Source: Sphingomonas sp. SORGH_AS_0879 (GTDB lineage Bacteria; Pseudomonadota; Alphaproteobacteria; Sphingomonadales; Sphingomonadaceae). Taken from it: a stretch of 64,000 nt of DNA. Positions 63,860-64,000 of the stretch are shown piece after piece. Position 1 is the stretch's first letter. Each line of letters begins with the position of its first letter. The translations under genes and the position numbers were made by a program. Under the pieces are notes generated by a model, which was not told the DNA's origin, did no database searches, and was given only the letters and a program-made list of their open reading frames with translations. The DNA lies in assembly GCF_030819175.1 (NCBI RefSeq), contig NZ_JAUTBJ010000002.1, positions 72,001 to 136,000 of the forward strand, read 5' to 3'.

Positions 63860-64000
63860 GCGCGCTGCTTAGCTGGGCCGCTTTGGGGCGGGTGGTGAAA
63901 ACGACGCGGCCCCCCGGCTGCGCGGGGGACGATCATAAGCATGGTATGAGCCGACCGCCATAGTTTTGATCGGGGGCCGTAATTCGTTGAAATTCCTCCC
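63860..64000. other. Terminal intergenic sequence, no gene recognised
   Basis: The last 141 bases hold a hairpin-like CCCCCCGGCTGCGCGGGGG and no convincing open frame on either strand. A gene or promoter could begin past the right edge. Confidence 0.6.

Overview
The window is a high-GC chromosomal segment from an alphaproteobacterium, most likely a Sphingomonas or close sphingomonad. This is judged from protein content and gene pairings: metX-metW, a pabB-pabC fusion, a RibB protein with a decayed RibA domain, PHA synthase with a phasin, HWE-kinase signalling, COQ9 and DUF1489. I see no prophage, insertion sequence, CRISPR array or integrated island. It reads as core genome. No stretch over about 300 bases lacks a gene; the longest gaps (about 230-280 bases) hold repeats, terminators or promoters.

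Layout. 1-9.3 kb: truncated kup, pdeM, msrA, a 45-residue membrane peptide, aspC and pabBC, an MBL hydrolase, then a MAPEG/M28 peptidase pair. 9.3-12.4 kb: rpmF-plsX-fabH-ihfA-merR, a lipid/ribosome/nucleoid operon. 12.5-19.3 kb (minus strand): pheS-pheT-aldose epimerase, prfC and a hypothetical. pheS is interrupted by a one-base frameshift. 19.4-23.5 kb: alaC, PHA synthase and a phasin with its own promoter and a pair of operator-like palindromes. 23.7-28.2 kb: a tightly overlapping riboflavin operon (ribD, ribE, ribB, ribH) flanked by small genes. 28.4-34.2 kb: ene-reductase, EamA transporter, COQ9, feoAB, ssb. 34.2-36.4 kb: HWE sensor kinase converging on a single-domain response regulator. 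36.4-45.5 kb: metXW, hisC-tyrA, then ftsE-ftsX-ydcF-plsC chained by overlapping codons, a zinc-ribbon membrane protein and a MATE exporter. 45.6-56.3 kb: tRNA-Leu(GAG), PilZ protein, a class A PBP, a SprT-type peptidase, SCO1, ankyrin protein, a PadR unit, rpmI-rplT and an AsmA protein. 56.3-64 kb: TPM protein, hisN, peroxiredoxin, a diguanylate cyclase, a 35-residue membrane peptide behind a sigma-54-type promoter, YbhB, DUF1176, 3-hydroxybutyryl-CoA dehydrogenase and a nucleoside transporter.

Four families of dispersed palindromic repeats (called R1-R4 here) punctuate the window. Most copies lie between converging genes and often begin at or within a few bases of a stop codon, which suggests bidirectional terminators or REP-like elements. 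The best candidates for something undescribed are the sigma-54 unit at 59.56-59.84 kb, the operator pair at the phasin promoter, and the repeat families. Nothing here amounts to a clear new multi-gene system.
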